A stretch of DNA of 64,000 nt, taken from Stercoripulliclostridium_A sp045577735 (GTDB lineage: Bacteria; Bacillota; Clostridia; Christensenellales; DTU072). Location of the stretch: the NCBI GenBank assembly GCA_045577735.1, contig JAZNIY010000004.1:109453-173452 (forward strand), given 5' to 3'. Numbering within the stretch: the stretch's first letter is position 1; every line of letters starts with the position of its first letter. The notes beneath the pieces were generated by a model. That model was not told the DNA's origin. It did not search any database and saw only the letters and a list, made by a program, of their open reading frames with translations. The translations under genes were made by a program, and so were the position numbers. Positions 39,064 through 48,411 of the stretch are shown here, one piece after another.

Positions 39064-41616
39064 ATGAAATTGGATTTAAATGGCATATGGCAAGTAAAAA
39101 ACATAACTGATGACACTCCAGCTTTTAGTGGTAGTGTTCCCTCTACCAATTTCAATGATCTTTTAAGAAATTCATTAATTCCAGATCCGTTTGTGAAAAT
39201 GAATGAAAAAGATACGTTGTGGGTTGGAGATAAAGACTGGATATATTATAGAACATTTGTCATTTCAAAAGAAATACTTGCCTACGATAGAGTAGATTTA
39301 GTTGCAGAATGCCTTGATACTATTGCAGATATTTTTATCAACGATAAATTATTATCCAGTACGAGAAATGCTCACATGGGATATCGTTTTAGCTTAAAAA
39401 ATTTTCTTAATGTAGGCGAAAATACGATAAAAATTGTATTTAAATCTCCTAATTGCTACATTAAAGAAGAAAGTGAAAGAATTTCAAAAAAATATATTGT
39501 AAAAGGCATTGATAAAAGAGTTTTTATTAGAAAAAACCAAAGCCATTTTGGTTGGGACTGGGGCCCGGAAATTCCCTACGTAGGAATAACAAAGGATATC
39601 TATATTGATTGTGGTTATGAGAACCGATTAGAGAACCTCAAATTAGTGCAAGAGCATGGTGAAAATGTTGTTAATTTGAATATTTCTTTTGACGTTGAAG
39701 GGATAATAGAAAAAAATGATATTAAATATTATACGATAAACATCATTTCTCCAGATAATAATGTTATTACAAAATCAGGAGTGATATCAAATAGAATTGA
39801 ACGCGTTATTAGTATTGAAAATCCTATTTTATGGTGGACACATGAATTAAATCCAATAGAGGAACAACCTTTATATAAAATTGAAATTTTATTAGGTGAA
39901 AACGGCATTTTGGATAGAAAAGAAGTATATATAGGACTAAGGACCATTGTACTTGATAGAAGTGCCGACAGCTTTGGATCAAATTTCAGGTTTATATTGA
40001 ATGGTGTACCCATTTTTGCAAAAGGTGCTAATTGGATTCCCGCCGATAGTTTTATAGATAGGGTTGGTAAAAATGAATATGAGTATTACATAAATTCCGC
40101 GGTTCATTCCAATATGAATATGATTCGTGTTTGGGGTGGTGGATTCTATGAAGATGAACAGTTTTATTCATTATGTGATAGAAAGGGCATATTAGTTTGG
40201 CAAGACTTTTGTTTTGCATGTAGACCATATCCATTTTTTGACGAAACATTCTTAAATCTAGTAAAAGAGGAGATTGCCTATAACGTAAAACGTATAGCGC
40301 TACATCCGTCATTAGCTTTGTGGTGTGGTAATAATGAACTTGAACAAATGTTTAATACTTGGTTTTGGCAAACTTCTTTTGTAAAAGCAAATAAAAAGTT
40401 TTTCTGGGAAGATTTGGAGCCTGAACTTAGAAAATATGATTCCCAAACACCATTTATACCTACATCGCCTGTTGGTGTAGATTTTAATAAAGCCGTGTCG
40501 TCTGACAACCATGGAGACAACCATCTTTGGGTTGTTTGGCATGGTTTACAAGACGTGAAATATTACAGAAAACGTAAAACAAGGTTTTGTTCTGAATTCG
40601 GTTTTGAGTCATTACCTGATTTGAAAACCATTGATTTTTTTGCAGATGAGGACGATTACTCGATAAATTCGAAAGTATTTTTAGCCCATCAAAAATGTAT
40701 GCTTGGTAATCAAAAAATGGAGTATTACATAACCTCCCGTTTTAGATTGCCAAAAAACTTTAAAGATTACGTATATCTTTCACAAGCATGTCAGATGGAA
40801 TGCATAAAAGATGCTACTGAGTTTTGGCGCAGAAATAGAGATAGGTGTAACGGGTCGCTTTATTGGCAATTGAATGATTGTTGGCCAGTATGTAGTTGGT
40901 CTAGCATAGATTACTTTGGTAACTACAAAGCATTACAATACCATGCTAAACATTTTTTCGCACCAATTTGTGTTTCTATGGAGGCAAATAAAAAGAGTGT
41001 CAAAATATCAATTTTAAATGATACGTTAAATTCAAGAAACCTAGAATTAGTTCTTAAAGTTGTTGATTTCAAGAAGGGGGTTGTTGAAAGTACGACAACA
41101 AAGCATTATGTTGAAAAGCTTTCTAATTGTTTGGTTTATGACATTCCGTTGTCAGCTATTAATTCAAAATTTGACGTTCGAAACGTTGCATTTGTTTGCG
41201 ACCTTATATCTGATAACGTTATCATTAATACTAAGACTTTATTATTCAAATATGAAAAGTATTTGTCGCTTGAAAAGCCTAAAATTGAAAAGAGGATTTC
41301 AATTGACGATAACAAGATAGAAATAGAGTTAACCAGTGATAAATTTGCTAGACTTGTTAGAGTCCATGACAAGGTTGCAAATCAACCATTCAGCGATAAT
41401 TGGTTTGATCTTGTGCCAGGTGAGAGAAAACTAATTACGTTGCCATATTATGAAGGTTTTGATGAGGCTAATTTAGAAATTATGTCCTGCGTAGACGTTG
41501 AGCCGAAAGGTTCAAAGCTCTATGATGCGTTTGTTAAAGCGAAATTCATATTAAACCCAGTTAATTTTGCTATTTACATTGGTCAACCTCAATCTAATTT
41601 TGACTATAAAGGTTAA
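39064..41616 (+). CDS. Beta-mannosidase-like glycoside hydrolase family 2
   Basis: This 850-aa enzyme is a GH2 beta-mannosidase-like exoglycosidase that removes terminal beta-linked mannose, for example from N-glycan cores or mannan oligosaccharides. Domains in order: jelly-roll sugar-binding domain (LNGIWQV, PSTNFNDLL), an HFGWDWGPEIP segment characteristic of beta-mannosidases, an immunoglobulin-like domain, and the TIM barrel with MNMIRVWGGGFYED. CGNNELE (~421-427) holds the acid/base Glu and CSEFGFES (~509) the nucleophile. There is no signal peptide, so it acts in the cytoplasm on imported oligosaccharides. It is co-transcribed with the GH29 fucosidase 3 bases downstream. No transporter for the sugars is in the window. 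Confidence 0.88.
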   Translation: MKLDLNGIWQVKNITDDTPAFSGSVPSTNFNDLLRNSLIPDPFVKMNEKDTLWVGDKDWIYYRTFVISKEILAYDRVDLVAECLDTIADIFINDKLLSSTRNAHMGYRFSLKNFLNVGENTIKIVFKSPNCYIKEESERISKKYIVKGIDKRVFIRKNQSHFGWDWGPEIPYVGITKDIYIDCGYENRLENLKLVQEHGENVVNLNISFDVEGIIEKNDIKYYTINIISPDNNVITKSGVISNRIERVISIENPILWWTHELNPIEEQPLYKIEILLGENGILDRKEVYIGLRTIVLDRSADSFGSNFRFILNGVPIFAKGANWIPADSFIDRVGKNEYEYYINSAVHSNMNMIRVWGGGFYEDEQFYSLCDRKGILVWQDFCFACRPYPFFDETFLNLVKEEIAYNVKRIALHPSLALWCGNNELEQMFNTWFWQTSFVKANKKFFWEDLEPELRKYDSQTPFIPTSPVGVDFNKAVSSDNHGDNHLWVVWHGLQDVKYYRKRKTRFCSEFGFESLPDLKTIDFFADEDDYSINSKVFLAHQKCMLGNQKMEYYITSRFRLPKNFKDYVYLSQACQMECIKDATEFWRRNRDRCNGSLYWQLNDCWPVCSWSSIDYFGNYKALQYHAKHFFAPICVSMEANKKSVKISILNDTLNSRNLELVLKVVDFKKGVVESTTTKHYVEKLSNCLVYDIPLSAINSKFDVRNVAFVCDLISDNVIINTKTLLFKYEKYLSLEKPKIEKRISIDDNKIEIELTSDKFARLVRVHDKVANQPFSDNWFDLVPGERKLITLPYYEGFDEANLEIMSCVDVEPKGSKLYDAFVKAKFILNPVNFAIYIGQPQSNFDYKG

Positions 41617-41618
41617 TT

Positions 41619-43112
41619 ATGAATAATGAAAAATTAAAAAAAGTTGTTAGCGTTGTACCATCAACGAGGCAGAAGTCCATACAAAGAGAAAACTTTAATG
41701 CCTTTATTCACTATGGGCTAAATACATTCGCGGGAAAGGAATGGAGCGATGGTACTCTTTCACCTAAAATTTTTAATCCTACAAGCCAAGATTGTGAGCA
41801 ATGGGTTAAAGTATTAAAATACGCTGGTGCAAAAGGAATAATATTTACTGCAAAGCATCACGATGGTTTTTGCATGTGGCAAACAAACACGACGGAATAT
41901 TCTATCAAAAATTCTCCTTACAGAGAAGGTAAGGGTGACGTTGTAAAAGAACTGGCTGAGGCTTGTAAAAAATTTGACGTAAAATTTGGAATTTATCTTT
42001 CTCCATGGGATAGAAATTGTAAATTTTACGGCACACCTGATTATGATGATTATTACTGTGCTCAATTGCAAGAACTATTAACGCAATACGGTGATATTTT
42101 TTGCGTTTGGCTCGATGGGGCTTGTGGCGCAGAGAGCGATGGGAAACAAAGACAAACATATGATTTTAAGCGGTATTATGCATTAATTAGAAAACTTAGT
42201 CCCAAAACTATTATTTCTAATTGCGGTCCCGACGTTAGATGGGTGGGTAATGAAAATGGCACCGCAAGAGAGTCGGAGTGGAACGTCATTCCTCGTTTAG
42301 AGACGAGTGAAGATGCCATTATGGACAAAAGTCAAAAAAGTGTTGGTCAAAATATGAAATTGTTAAAAGAAAAAGATATTTTGGCAAAAGACATAGGTAG
42401 TAGGGAGTATTTAGGATCATTTGATGATTTTGTCTGGTCCCCTACAGAAGTTGACGTTTCTATTAGACCCGGTTGGTTTTACCATAAATCACAAGATTTC
42501 AGATTGCGTAGTGTTAAAAGCCTTTTAAATATATATTTAAAGTCTGTTGGTGGAAATAGCTTGCTTTTGCTTAACGTTCCACCAGATAGAACGGGAAGAA
42601 TTAATGATGTCGACGTTGCAAGGTTGGTGAAGCTCGGTGACAAGATTAATCATATCTTTTCAAAGCAAGTGCCAATATCAAAAATTATTGCTCCTGAGCA
42701 CGAAGGAGCAAATAAGGTTAAGAACGTAATTAATTATCACTATAATAAAAATAGTTATGATGCTGTTAGTTACTACGTTCCTAAACAATTAGCAGAGAGT
42801 TACGAAATATTGTTAAAATTTGATAAACCATATCGTATTGATAAGCTTCGAATCGTTGAAAACGTTGCATTTTCACAACGTGTTGAAAGTTTTAAAATTG
42901 ACACGCAAGTTAACGATCGTGTTGTAGACTTATATACAGGAACTACTATTGGTTATAATCGAATAGCAATGTTTAAAAGAAGTATTTTAACGGATAACGT
43001 TCGAATTACAATTAATAGTTGTAGGTTTAGGCCGTATATTGAGCATATTTCAGTATATGAAACAGTTAATCAAACCCTTAAAAACAGCATCAAGGGAATA
43101 TTTAAAAAGTAG
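41619..43112 (+). CDS. Alpha-L-fucosidase, glycoside hydrolase family 29
   Basis: The 497-aa protein is a retaining GH29 alpha-L-fucosidase. Visible hallmarks are FIHYGLNTFAGKEW near the N-terminus, AKHHDGFCMW (substrate-contact His pair), GIYLSPWDR, and VWLDGACG with the nucleophile Asp near residue 166. The C-terminal ~120 residues form a beta-sandwich (discoidin/F5-8-like, VESFKIDTQ). The lack of a signal peptide and the operon with a cytoplasmic beta-mannosidase suggest that fucosylated, mannose-containing oligosaccharides, such as host N-glycans, are broken down inside the cell. The gene converges with the clan GH-A gene end to end with no gap. Confidence 0.9.
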   Translation: MNNEKLKKVVSVVPSTRQKSIQRENFNAFIHYGLNTFAGKEWSDGTLSPKIFNPTSQDCEQWVKVLKYAGAKGIIFTAKHHDGFCMWQTNTTEYSIKNSPYREGKGDVVKELAEACKKFDVKFGIYLSPWDRNCKFYGTPDYDDYYCAQLQELLTQYGDIFCVWLDGACGAESDGKQRQTYDFKRYYALIRKLSPKTIISNCGPDVRWVGNENGTARESEWNVIPRLETSEDAIMDKSQKSVGQNMKLLKEKDILAKDIGSREYLGSFDDFVWSPTEVDVSIRPGWFYHKSQDFRLRSVKSLLNIYLKSVGGNSLLLLNVPPDRTGRINDVDVARLVKLGDKINHIFSKQVPISKIIAPEHEGANKVKNVINYHYNKNSYDAVSYYVPKQLAESYEILLKFDKPYRIDKLRIVENVAFSQRVESFKIDTQVNDRVVDLYTGTTIGYNRIAMFKRSILTDNVRITINSCRFRPYIEHISVYETVNQTLKNSIKGIFKK

Positions 43113-45527
43113 TTATTTGCTTAATTCATATACCTCTATTTGTGCTATGTTAGGCAGTGTGTTTTTTAAATTATTCCAAACATAATCGCCCATATTTACA
43201 AATGTTATGGTGTTATATCCTTTGTTTAAATGTAAATATATGGTTTTTTCAATGAAATTAAAGTCGGAATATGTGTTGGCAAAATAAACGGTATCAAAAA
43301 TGGTATCGTTTATTTTAATTGTTGCATATTGTTCTACAAGCTTTACGTTGTATGGGTGATCTCCGTAAGTTTTACTTTGTGAATAGGTTGTATTTATTGC
43401 ATAATTGCCCGAGTTTTCTATAAAAATTCTAAACGTTAACTCATAATTTTCTGGTACGTCTTTTGCATAAAATCTAGTTGGTGAATTATCATTTTTAACT
43501 AAAAACGGTGAAGCCCCTTGAGCCTCTTCTATTGAGTAAACTGTATGTTCATCTACATTAATTTTTTCTGTCTTAAAAGATTGAAATGATTCACTAAATT
43601 TAAGTATATTAACACCATATTCAAGGAAAATTTGGGTTGCTAGTGGATTAATATCTATATTATTAACCGATATTAATTTTTGATTTGAAATATTGGTATA
43701 GTATCCACTTTTAGGAACAACAAGTATATGTTCATTGTATTTGCTTTTTAATGGTTGAGATGTATAAGTAGGATGATAACTTAAACTGCTTGAAGATAAA
43801 TATTCAACGTCTAAAAAATCAAGTGTAACGTCGCCGTAATCGTACCGAACGGCAATGATATGTTTTCCTTTTTTGAGCTCGGAATACGTAACGTAATGTG
43901 TCGATGAATGTTCAGTGAGTGTGTTGGGAAGGGTATGAATTTCCATCTTTCCATCAATATAAATTTTTACTCTAGGATTTAGTCTAATATTTCCTATGGT
44001 AGGATTGGAAATATATCCAAATTCAAGTGAATAATACCCATCGTTTGGCACGCGTATATTAAATGTTACGCTTCCACCTCGATTTAATTCTACCCCGCCG
44101 CCACTAGAAGCATATCTGATATCTTCATTTTTCCTTGTTTCGGATCTAATTATTTCACCATTTTCAGCTTCATATCTTGAAGGTGTTGGTATTGATTCAT
44201 GAGTATTTGAGTTTATATCATTATTAGAAGGATATATTTTAATTTTATATGCACGCGAAGAGGTTATTTCATCTAATTTTATAGTAGAACGTCCGTCAGT
44301 AATTATGTTTTCTCCCCAAATAATGGGTTTACCGCCAAGACTAGGTGCCGTTAATCCCTCAAAATCTAAATATTCAACATAATATTTGATGCTAGGTGCG
44401 TTTTTAAATAGACCCAACGTTGATAGACCTTCAAGGTTTATTCTTGAGTTTCCTTGTCCACCACCACATATTATTGTTGCCTTTTCTTCATCAATGGTGG
44501 TTATTGCGCTAAAATATGGAATTGTTTTTTCCGACTTAGTTACTTTATAGGTTAAACCTTGCATTTCAGCATACCATTCATATAACCACCAAGTAGAGGT
44601 AGGCATATTATTGTTGGTAACCAAGTCGTTCATATTATTTGGTAATCGCCAAAAAGCGAGACATCCTTCGGTGTTGGTTTCCTCAAATGATGCAATATAT
44701 TGCATTAGGTTTCCTGGTGTGCCAACGTCTTTAAAAGTTCCATATTCGTCAATTATTATTCTTAATTCATCGATTCCAAGTTCCTTTTCTATGTTACGAT
44801 AATCTTTTACGGTATCGCGTATTCCATAGGTTGAGTACCAAAATAATTCATGCCATATCATAACGTCAGGTATACATTGGTTAGCTATGCAATATTCTAG
44901 AAATTCTTTAATATATTTGGAATTATAATCCGTGTAGGCCGGGCCACCAACAGGAGCGCCATTGGTTTTTTCCTTGATTAATTTGTATGCATCACGGAAG
45001 GCATTGTAAAATTTTAATCGGTTGTTATATACGTTGAAATCACCGTACCACACACCATTATTCATTTCATTAAATGGCTGATATATAAATTTGTCGGAGT
45101 TGGATAGGGGGATTGTAGTATCTAAAACTGAAGACATAGTTTCAAGGTAATCATCGCGATAAGAATAGTACCAATCTGGATATATGTCTTGCATATATAT
45201 GATAATGTTTTTACCACCATTCTCAAAGAAATAGTCATTAACCTTTTGAAGGTCTCCAGAGGGGTGTTGTAGGCCATTAGGTACTTTTGTTGATAGTACT
45301 TTTGGCTCTAAGGCGTAGAGCATATTACCATTTGGAACGTTGGGTTCAGCAAGTCCATATAAAAAGCCAGTAGCGCCGTGGGTAATTTCGTCTTGTGGAG
45401 ATGAATAGTCGATTGTCAATTCTGATTCATATAAATGTTCTTGAAGTTCGTGTTGGACAGCACAAAAAGCTGTAGCAAATAATATTGCTAATGTAATGAT
45501 TAATATAAGGGAAATCTTTTTTTTCAT
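43113..45527 (-). CDS. Secreted clan GH-A glycosidase with carbohydrate-binding module
   Basis: The 804-aa protein has a hydrophobic signal segment (residues ~4-25) and a TIM-barrel catalytic domain with the clan GH-A pair: acid/base Glu in QPFNEMN (~152) and nucleophile Glu in IIDEYGTF (~258). The layout is closest to GH39-like enzymes, but the exact family and substrate are not clear. After a small beta domain (~380-450), a CBM6/35-like module begins at YEAENGEI (~455), with GGGVELNRGG and DGYYSLEFGY. The last ~200 residues are another beta-rich, possibly binding, domain. It is exported, so it may release oligosaccharides for uptake. Its promoter matches the consensus perfectly, but the ATG has no visible Shine-Dalgarno site. 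Confidence 0.78.
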   Translation of the reverse strand: MKKKISLILIITLAILFATAFCAVQHELQEHLYESELTIDYSSPQDEITHGATGFLYGLAEPNVPNGNMLYALEPKVLSTKVPNGLQHPSGDLQKVNDYFFENGGKNIIIYMQDIYPDWYYSYRDDYLETMSSVLDTTIPLSNSDKFIYQPFNEMNNGVWYGDFNVYNNRLKFYNAFRDAYKLIKEKTNGAPVGGPAYTDYNSKYIKEFLEYCIANQCIPDVMIWHELFWYSTYGIRDTVKDYRNIEKELGIDELRIIIDEYGTFKDVGTPGNLMQYIASFEETNTEGCLAFWRLPNNMNDLVTNNNMPTSTWWLYEWYAEMQGLTYKVTKSEKTIPYFSAITTIDEEKATIICGGGQGNSRINLEGLSTLGLFKNAPSIKYYVEYLDFEGLTAPSLGGKPIIWGENIITDGRSTIKLDEITSSRAYKIKIYPSNNDINSNTHESIPTPSRYEAENGEIIRSETRKNEDIRYASSGGGVELNRGGSVTFNIRVPNDGYYSLEFGYISNPTIGNIRLNPRVKIYIDGKMEIHTLPNTLTEHSSTHYVTYSELKKGKHIIAVRYDYGDVTLDFLDVEYLSSSSLSYHPTYTSQPLKSKYNEHILVVPKSGYYTNISNQKLISVNNIDINPLATQIFLEYGVNILKFSESFQSFKTEKINVDEHTVYSIEEAQGASPFLVKNDNSPTRFYAKDVPENYELTFRIFIENSGNYAINTTYSQSKTYGDHPYNVKLVEQYATIKINDTIFDTVYFANTYSDFNFIEKTIYLHLNKGYNTITFVNMGDYVWNNLKNTLPNIAQIEVYELSK

Positions 45528-45577
45528 TGGTACATTTATATGTTTGTGAAGAATGGGGGGGATAACGTTACAATTAA

Positions 45578-45607
45578 ATTATAAAATTTAAGGCATTGAA
45601 TTGTCAA
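45578..45607 (-). promoter_or_regulatory. Perfect-hexamer promoter of the clan GH-A glycosidase
   Basis: On the minus strand TTGACA (45602-45607), 18-base spacer, TATAAT (45578-45583). The transcript leader contains a run of C (plus-strand GGGGGG near 45555) and no clear ribosome site. Confidence 0.78.
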
Positions 45608-45661
45608 TATGGCCTTTTTATAAAGTAATAAAAATTTTTATAAACATTATTTAAAAAAGTG

Positions 45662-45690
45662 TTGCAAAATAAGTTTTGTTATGCTAATAT
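45662..45690 (+). promoter_or_regulatory. Promoter of tRNA-Leu(GAG)
   Basis: TTGCAA (45662-45667), 17-base spacer, TAATAT (45685-45690), 18 bases before the mature tRNA 5' end. Confidence 0.75.
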
Positions 45691-45708
45691 AATTTGCGAA
45701 CTGAATTT

Positions 45709-45791
45709 GCGATCGTGGCGGAACAGGCAGACGCGTACGTTTGAGGGGCGTATGGGAGACCGTATGGGTTCAAGTCCCATCGATCGCACCA
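45709..45791 (+). tRNA. tRNA-Leu (anticodon GAG)
   Basis: An 83-base class II tRNA: acceptor GCGATCG/CGATCGC, anticodon stem TACGT/GCGTA with loop TTGAGGG (anticodon GAG, reading CTC/CTT), a long variable arm, T stem ATGGG/CCCAT with TTCAAGT, and encoded CCA. Confidence 0.95.
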
Positions 45792-45797
45792 AAAAGG

Positions 45798-45821
45798 CAA
45801 GTCGATTGGCTTGTTTTTTTT
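45798..45821 (+). terminator. Short terminator after tRNA-Leu(GAG)
   Basis: CAAGTC (45798-45803) pairs with GGCTTG (45808-45813), one G-U pair included, followed by eight T. Confidence 0.65.
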
Positions 45822-45835
45822 GCTTTTTTGGGGTA

Positions 45836-45864
45836 TTGACAGTCCTTGAGGTTATAATTATAAT
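45836..45864 (+). promoter_or_regulatory. Perfect consensus promoter of the GH43 gene
   Basis: TTGACA (45836-45841), 17-base spacer, TATAAT (45859-45864). A second TATAAT copy at 45853 is too close to the -35 to be used with it. Confidence 0.82.
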
Positions 45865-45899
45865 TGATTTAAGAAGACAAATGTGAGAGTTTTGCCTAA

Positions 45900-47297
45900 A
45901 TGAAAAGGACAATATCTAAAATCGTTTTCATTTTATTAATTGTTATAATTGTTGCAACCGCTTTCGGTTGCTCTAAAGGTGTGTTTATGGATTTTAAGCC
46001 CGCTGTAGAAGCTTTGGAAAACGAGGTGGTTGTTCACGATCCATCTATTTTTTATGATGAAGTCACTAACAAATACTATGCATTTGGATCGCATTTTGCT
46101 GTTGCTTCGTCAACAGATTTAGTTATATGGCACCAAGAAGTTGAAGAAAATGAGCCACAAAAGCTTTTCGGAACAAAAGATTTCAGGAGTGTTTTAATTA
46201 AATCCGATGAATTTAATGGAAGAGATGGTAACATTAATTCCACTTGGGCTCCTGACGTTATAAAGCATGGTGACAAATACTATATGTATTATGCTTTAAC
46301 TAGTGCTTTTGGCAAAGGGAAGTCTTGTATTGGGCGTGTTTCAAGTGATAACGTTTTAGGTCCATATTCAAATGAAGAAGTGTTAATATATTCTCATGAT
46401 TTATGGCGGGAAGAGCCTAATGCAATAGACCCGGAGTTGTTTTTCGATAAAAATGGCAAGTTGTGGATGGTTTACGGCTCTTATTTTGCGGGAATTTATA
46501 TTTTAGAGCTACACAATAGTGGTGAAAAATTCGGTTTACCTATTAATGAAGGTTTTGGTAAAAAAATTTGTTGGGATGGCTATTCGAGCGGGGTTGAGGG
46601 TCCATTCATATTTTATAGCGATGAAACCGATTATTACTATTTGATGGTAAGCGAAGGAAATCTTACTAGTAATTATAATATGCGTGTTTCTAGGAGCAAG
46701 AATCCGGATGGTCCATATTTAGACGTCACCGGTGGCGACGTTTGCACACCTAATGGCAAGGGCAATAAGCTTTCATCTAATTACAGATACGTTGGTGAAA
46801 AGATTGGTCATTCGGCGCTTGGACATAATTCGGTAATAAAGAAGGGCAATGAGTATTTTTGCATATATCACGAAAGAGAAGTTTATGATAGGACTATACG
46901 TCAAAAATACTCATTAAAGGTAAGAAAATTAATATTTAACGCCGATGGTTGGCCCATGCTTGCACCAAATGATTATCTTGGTGAAGAACTTAAGGTCGTA
47001 GAAAAGGGCGCCTTAGTTGGCCCATATGACTTTATTTTACATCATAAAGAGACTATAGATGACGTAGTAATATCCGAAAGGTACGTTTTGAGTGCTAGTG
47101 GAGCAATACTTAAAGATAGTGTTAAGGTTGGTAGTTACAGATCCAAAGGAAATGGTAATATTATAATTAAAATTGGCGAAGAAAGATATGAAGGCGTGGC
47201 GCTGTATAATTACGTTAAATATTTAGGTATTAATACAGTTTCTCTAACTTTAGTTTCCGATAGTGGGGTTCCATTGACAGCAAATAAGATTGATTAA
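45900..47297 (+). CDS. Lipoprotein glycoside hydrolase family 43 (arabinanase-like)
   Basis: GH43 enzymes are inverting five-bladed propellers that cleave arabinan or related chains. The 465-aa protein has a lipoprotein signal (ATAFGC, Cys 24). The catalytic triad is visible: general base Asp in VVHDPSIFYD, the pKa-modulating Asp in NAIDPELFFD, and the acid Glu in GVEGPFIFY. TWAPDVIKHG and GHSALGHNSV are also typical of the endo-arabinanase-like subfamily. The last ~100 residues form a small beta domain found behind such catalytic domains. It should act at the cell surface on arabinose-containing plant polysaccharide. Only a weak ribosome site (GAGAG) is seen upstream. Confidence 0.88.
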   Translation: MKRTISKIVFILLIVIIVATAFGCSKGVFMDFKPAVEALENEVVVHDPSIFYDEVTNKYYAFGSHFAVASSTDLVIWHQEVEENEPQKLFGTKDFRSVLIKSDEFNGRDGNINSTWAPDVIKHGDKYYMYYALTSAFGKGKSCIGRVSSDNVLGPYSNEEVLIYSHDLWREEPNAIDPELFFDKNGKLWMVYGSYFAGIYILELHNSGEKFGLPINEGFGKKICWDGYSSGVEGPFIFYSDETDYYYLMVSEGNLTSNYNMRVSRSKNPDGPYLDVTGGDVCTPNGKGNKLSSNYRYVGEKIGHSALGHNSVIKKGNEYFCIYHEREVYDRTIRQKYSLKVRKLIFNADGWPMLAPNDYLGEELKVVEKGALVGPYDFILHHKETIDDVVISERYVLSASGAILKDSVKVGSYRSKGNGNIIIKIGEERYEGVALYNYVKYLGINTVSLTLVSDSGVPLTANKID

Positions 47298-47341
47298 AAT
47301 GTCATTTCTATGTTCAAAATGTATAGCTATATTAAAAATAG

Positions 47342-47374
47342 AATAATCGGGGAAATTCCCCGATTATTTGTTTT
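47342..47374. terminator. Bidirectional terminator between GH43 and tRNA-Leu(CAG)
   Basis: AATAATCGGGG (47342-47352) pairs with CCCCGATTATT (47358-47368), an 11-base perfect stem with a 5-base loop and T or A tracts on either side. It serves the plus-strand GH43 gene and the minus-strand tRNA. Confidence 0.88.
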
Positions 47375-47460
47375 GGTGCGGTCGACAAGACTTGAACTTG
47401 CATGAATTTTACTTCATAAGAGCCTGAATCTTACGCGTCTGCCAATTCCGCCACGACCGC
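47374..47460 (-). tRNA. tRNA-Leu (anticodon CAG)
   Basis: An 87-base class II tRNA on the minus strand: acceptor GCGGTCG/CGACCGC, anticodon stem TAAGA/TCTTA with loop TTCAGGC (anticodon CAG, reading CTG), long variable arm, T stem GCAAG/CTTGT with TTCAAGT, and encoded CCA. Confidence 0.95.
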
Positions 47461-47470
47461 ATGCTAGTTA

Positions 47471-47499
47471 ATTTTATAACTAACATGAAACTTTGTCAA
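47471..47499 (-). promoter_or_regulatory. Promoter of tRNA-Leu(CAG)
   Basis: On the minus strand TTGACA (47494-47499), 17-base spacer, TAAAAT (47471-47476), 10 bases before the tRNA. The remaining stretch to 47633 is AT-rich, with nothing recognised. Confidence 0.8.
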
Positions 47500-47633
47500 G
47501 TTAATAGTTTATTAATAAAAAACATTTATTGAATAACTGCTTTTATCAACTTTAGGATTGCTGACACAATACTTATTATAATAATAAAAATCATTTAACC
47601 CTCATTGTATCATATGTCATATTTACATAATTG

Positions 47634-47662
47634 TTTAAAAAAGAGGGTGCTTAAACACCCTC
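47634..47662 (-). terminator. Terminator after gtrA-like gene
   Basis: GAGGGTG (47643-47649) pairs with CACCCTC (47656-47662). On the minus strand it is followed by a T run (plus-strand A run 47637-47642), about 20 bases after the stop codon. Confidence 0.82.
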
Positions 47663-47683
47663 CGCATTATAATAAGAATTTAA

Positions 47684-48271
47684 TTATTCGTTGTCGCAAA
47701 CATCTTCGCTCTCTAAAACTTCTTCAACAGATTCTTCGGTTATTGCACATTCATCATTTTGTTGACCGGCCTTTAGAAGTTCTTCGTTTTCTTTTTGCCC
47801 AAGTTTATTAGTATTCATGGAGTTTTTGAAAACGAAATAGGTGCAGTATAGATACTCGGTTACCATGTTGATAATCATGGTCGGTGCAAGAACCAAATAC
47901 TCGTTCCAACCACAAAGATCTTCTAGTGCCCAGCTCCATAGTGCCGAAAGGGGAGTGAATACCAAGTAGAAAGCTGCTACTTTTAGCATGGCTATCGGTA
48001 TGTTGCTTGCAGATTTAAAGGTGAATTTTCTATTAAAGGTAAAGTTCCAAAGAACTGAAAGAACAACGGAAATTATGTATGCCCAAACGTACTCCATCTT
48101 TGCAACTTCAAACAATAAGGTACATGAGGCAAATTGTATTATACCAGCTGATGCAGAGAATAGAACAAACTTGACAACCCTAATAATTTCATTTTTGCGT
48201 TTGAGCTTTTGTTGTGCAGGTGTTAATATCTCTTGCTCTTTGACATTTTCATTCTTAATTTCTTCTGTCAT
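47684..48271 (-). CDS. GtrA family membrane protein
   Basis: GtrA-like proteins are four-helix membrane proteins linked to moving lipid-linked sugars across the membrane for cell-surface glycosylation. The 195-aa sequence has a soluble N-terminus, four hydrophobic segments, and the family signature in WNFTFNRKFTFKS. The C-terminal ~50 residues are acidic and hydrophilic (EESVEEVLESEDV) with no family match. It is divergent from galU, which makes UDP-glucose, so a joint role in envelope sugar polymers is plausible. A GGGAG ribosome site and a good promoter are present. Confidence 0.87.
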   Translation of the reverse strand: MTEEIKNENVKEQEILTPAQQKLKRKNEIIRVVKFVLFSASAGIIQFASCTLLFEVAKMEYVWAYIISVVLSVLWNFTFNRKFTFKSASNIPIAMLKVAAFYLVFTPLSALWSWALEDLCGWNEYLVLAPTMIINMVTEYLYCTYFVFKNSMNTNKLGQKENEELLKAGQQNDECAITEESVEEVLESEDVCDNE

Positions 48272-48309
48272 TTTTAATCTCCCTTCAAGTATTAACTTAT
48301 AACATAATG

Positions 48310-48338
48310 ATTATAGTACATTTAACTAAAAAAGTAAA
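48310..48338 (-). promoter_or_regulatory. Promoter of gtrA-like gene
   Basis: On the minus strand TTTACT (48333-48338), 17-base spacer, TATAAT (48310-48315). Confidence 0.75.
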
Positions 48339-48362
48339 TACCAAATCTTGTAAAGTTGCATA

Positions 48363-48391
48363 TTGATTTTTTCCTTGTCTTATTATATAAT
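48363..48391 (+). promoter_or_regulatory. Promoter of galU-clpC-hpf region
   Basis: TTGATT (48363-48368), 17-base spacer, TATAAT (48386-48391), about 20 bases before the galU ATG. No CtsR- or CIRCE-type operator was seen, although clpC lies in this unit. Confidence 0.75.
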
Positions 48392-48411
48392 ATAAATACA
48401 AGGTAGGCATT

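Noticed and set aside
45659..45912. Reading frames on both strands across tRNA-Leu(GAG)
   Set aside because: They overlap a complete tRNA, have no ribosome site and encode no recognisable domain.
47605..47811. 68-aa plus-strand frame
   Set aside because: It runs over the gtrA terminator and the antisense of the gtrA C-terminus and has no ribosome site.
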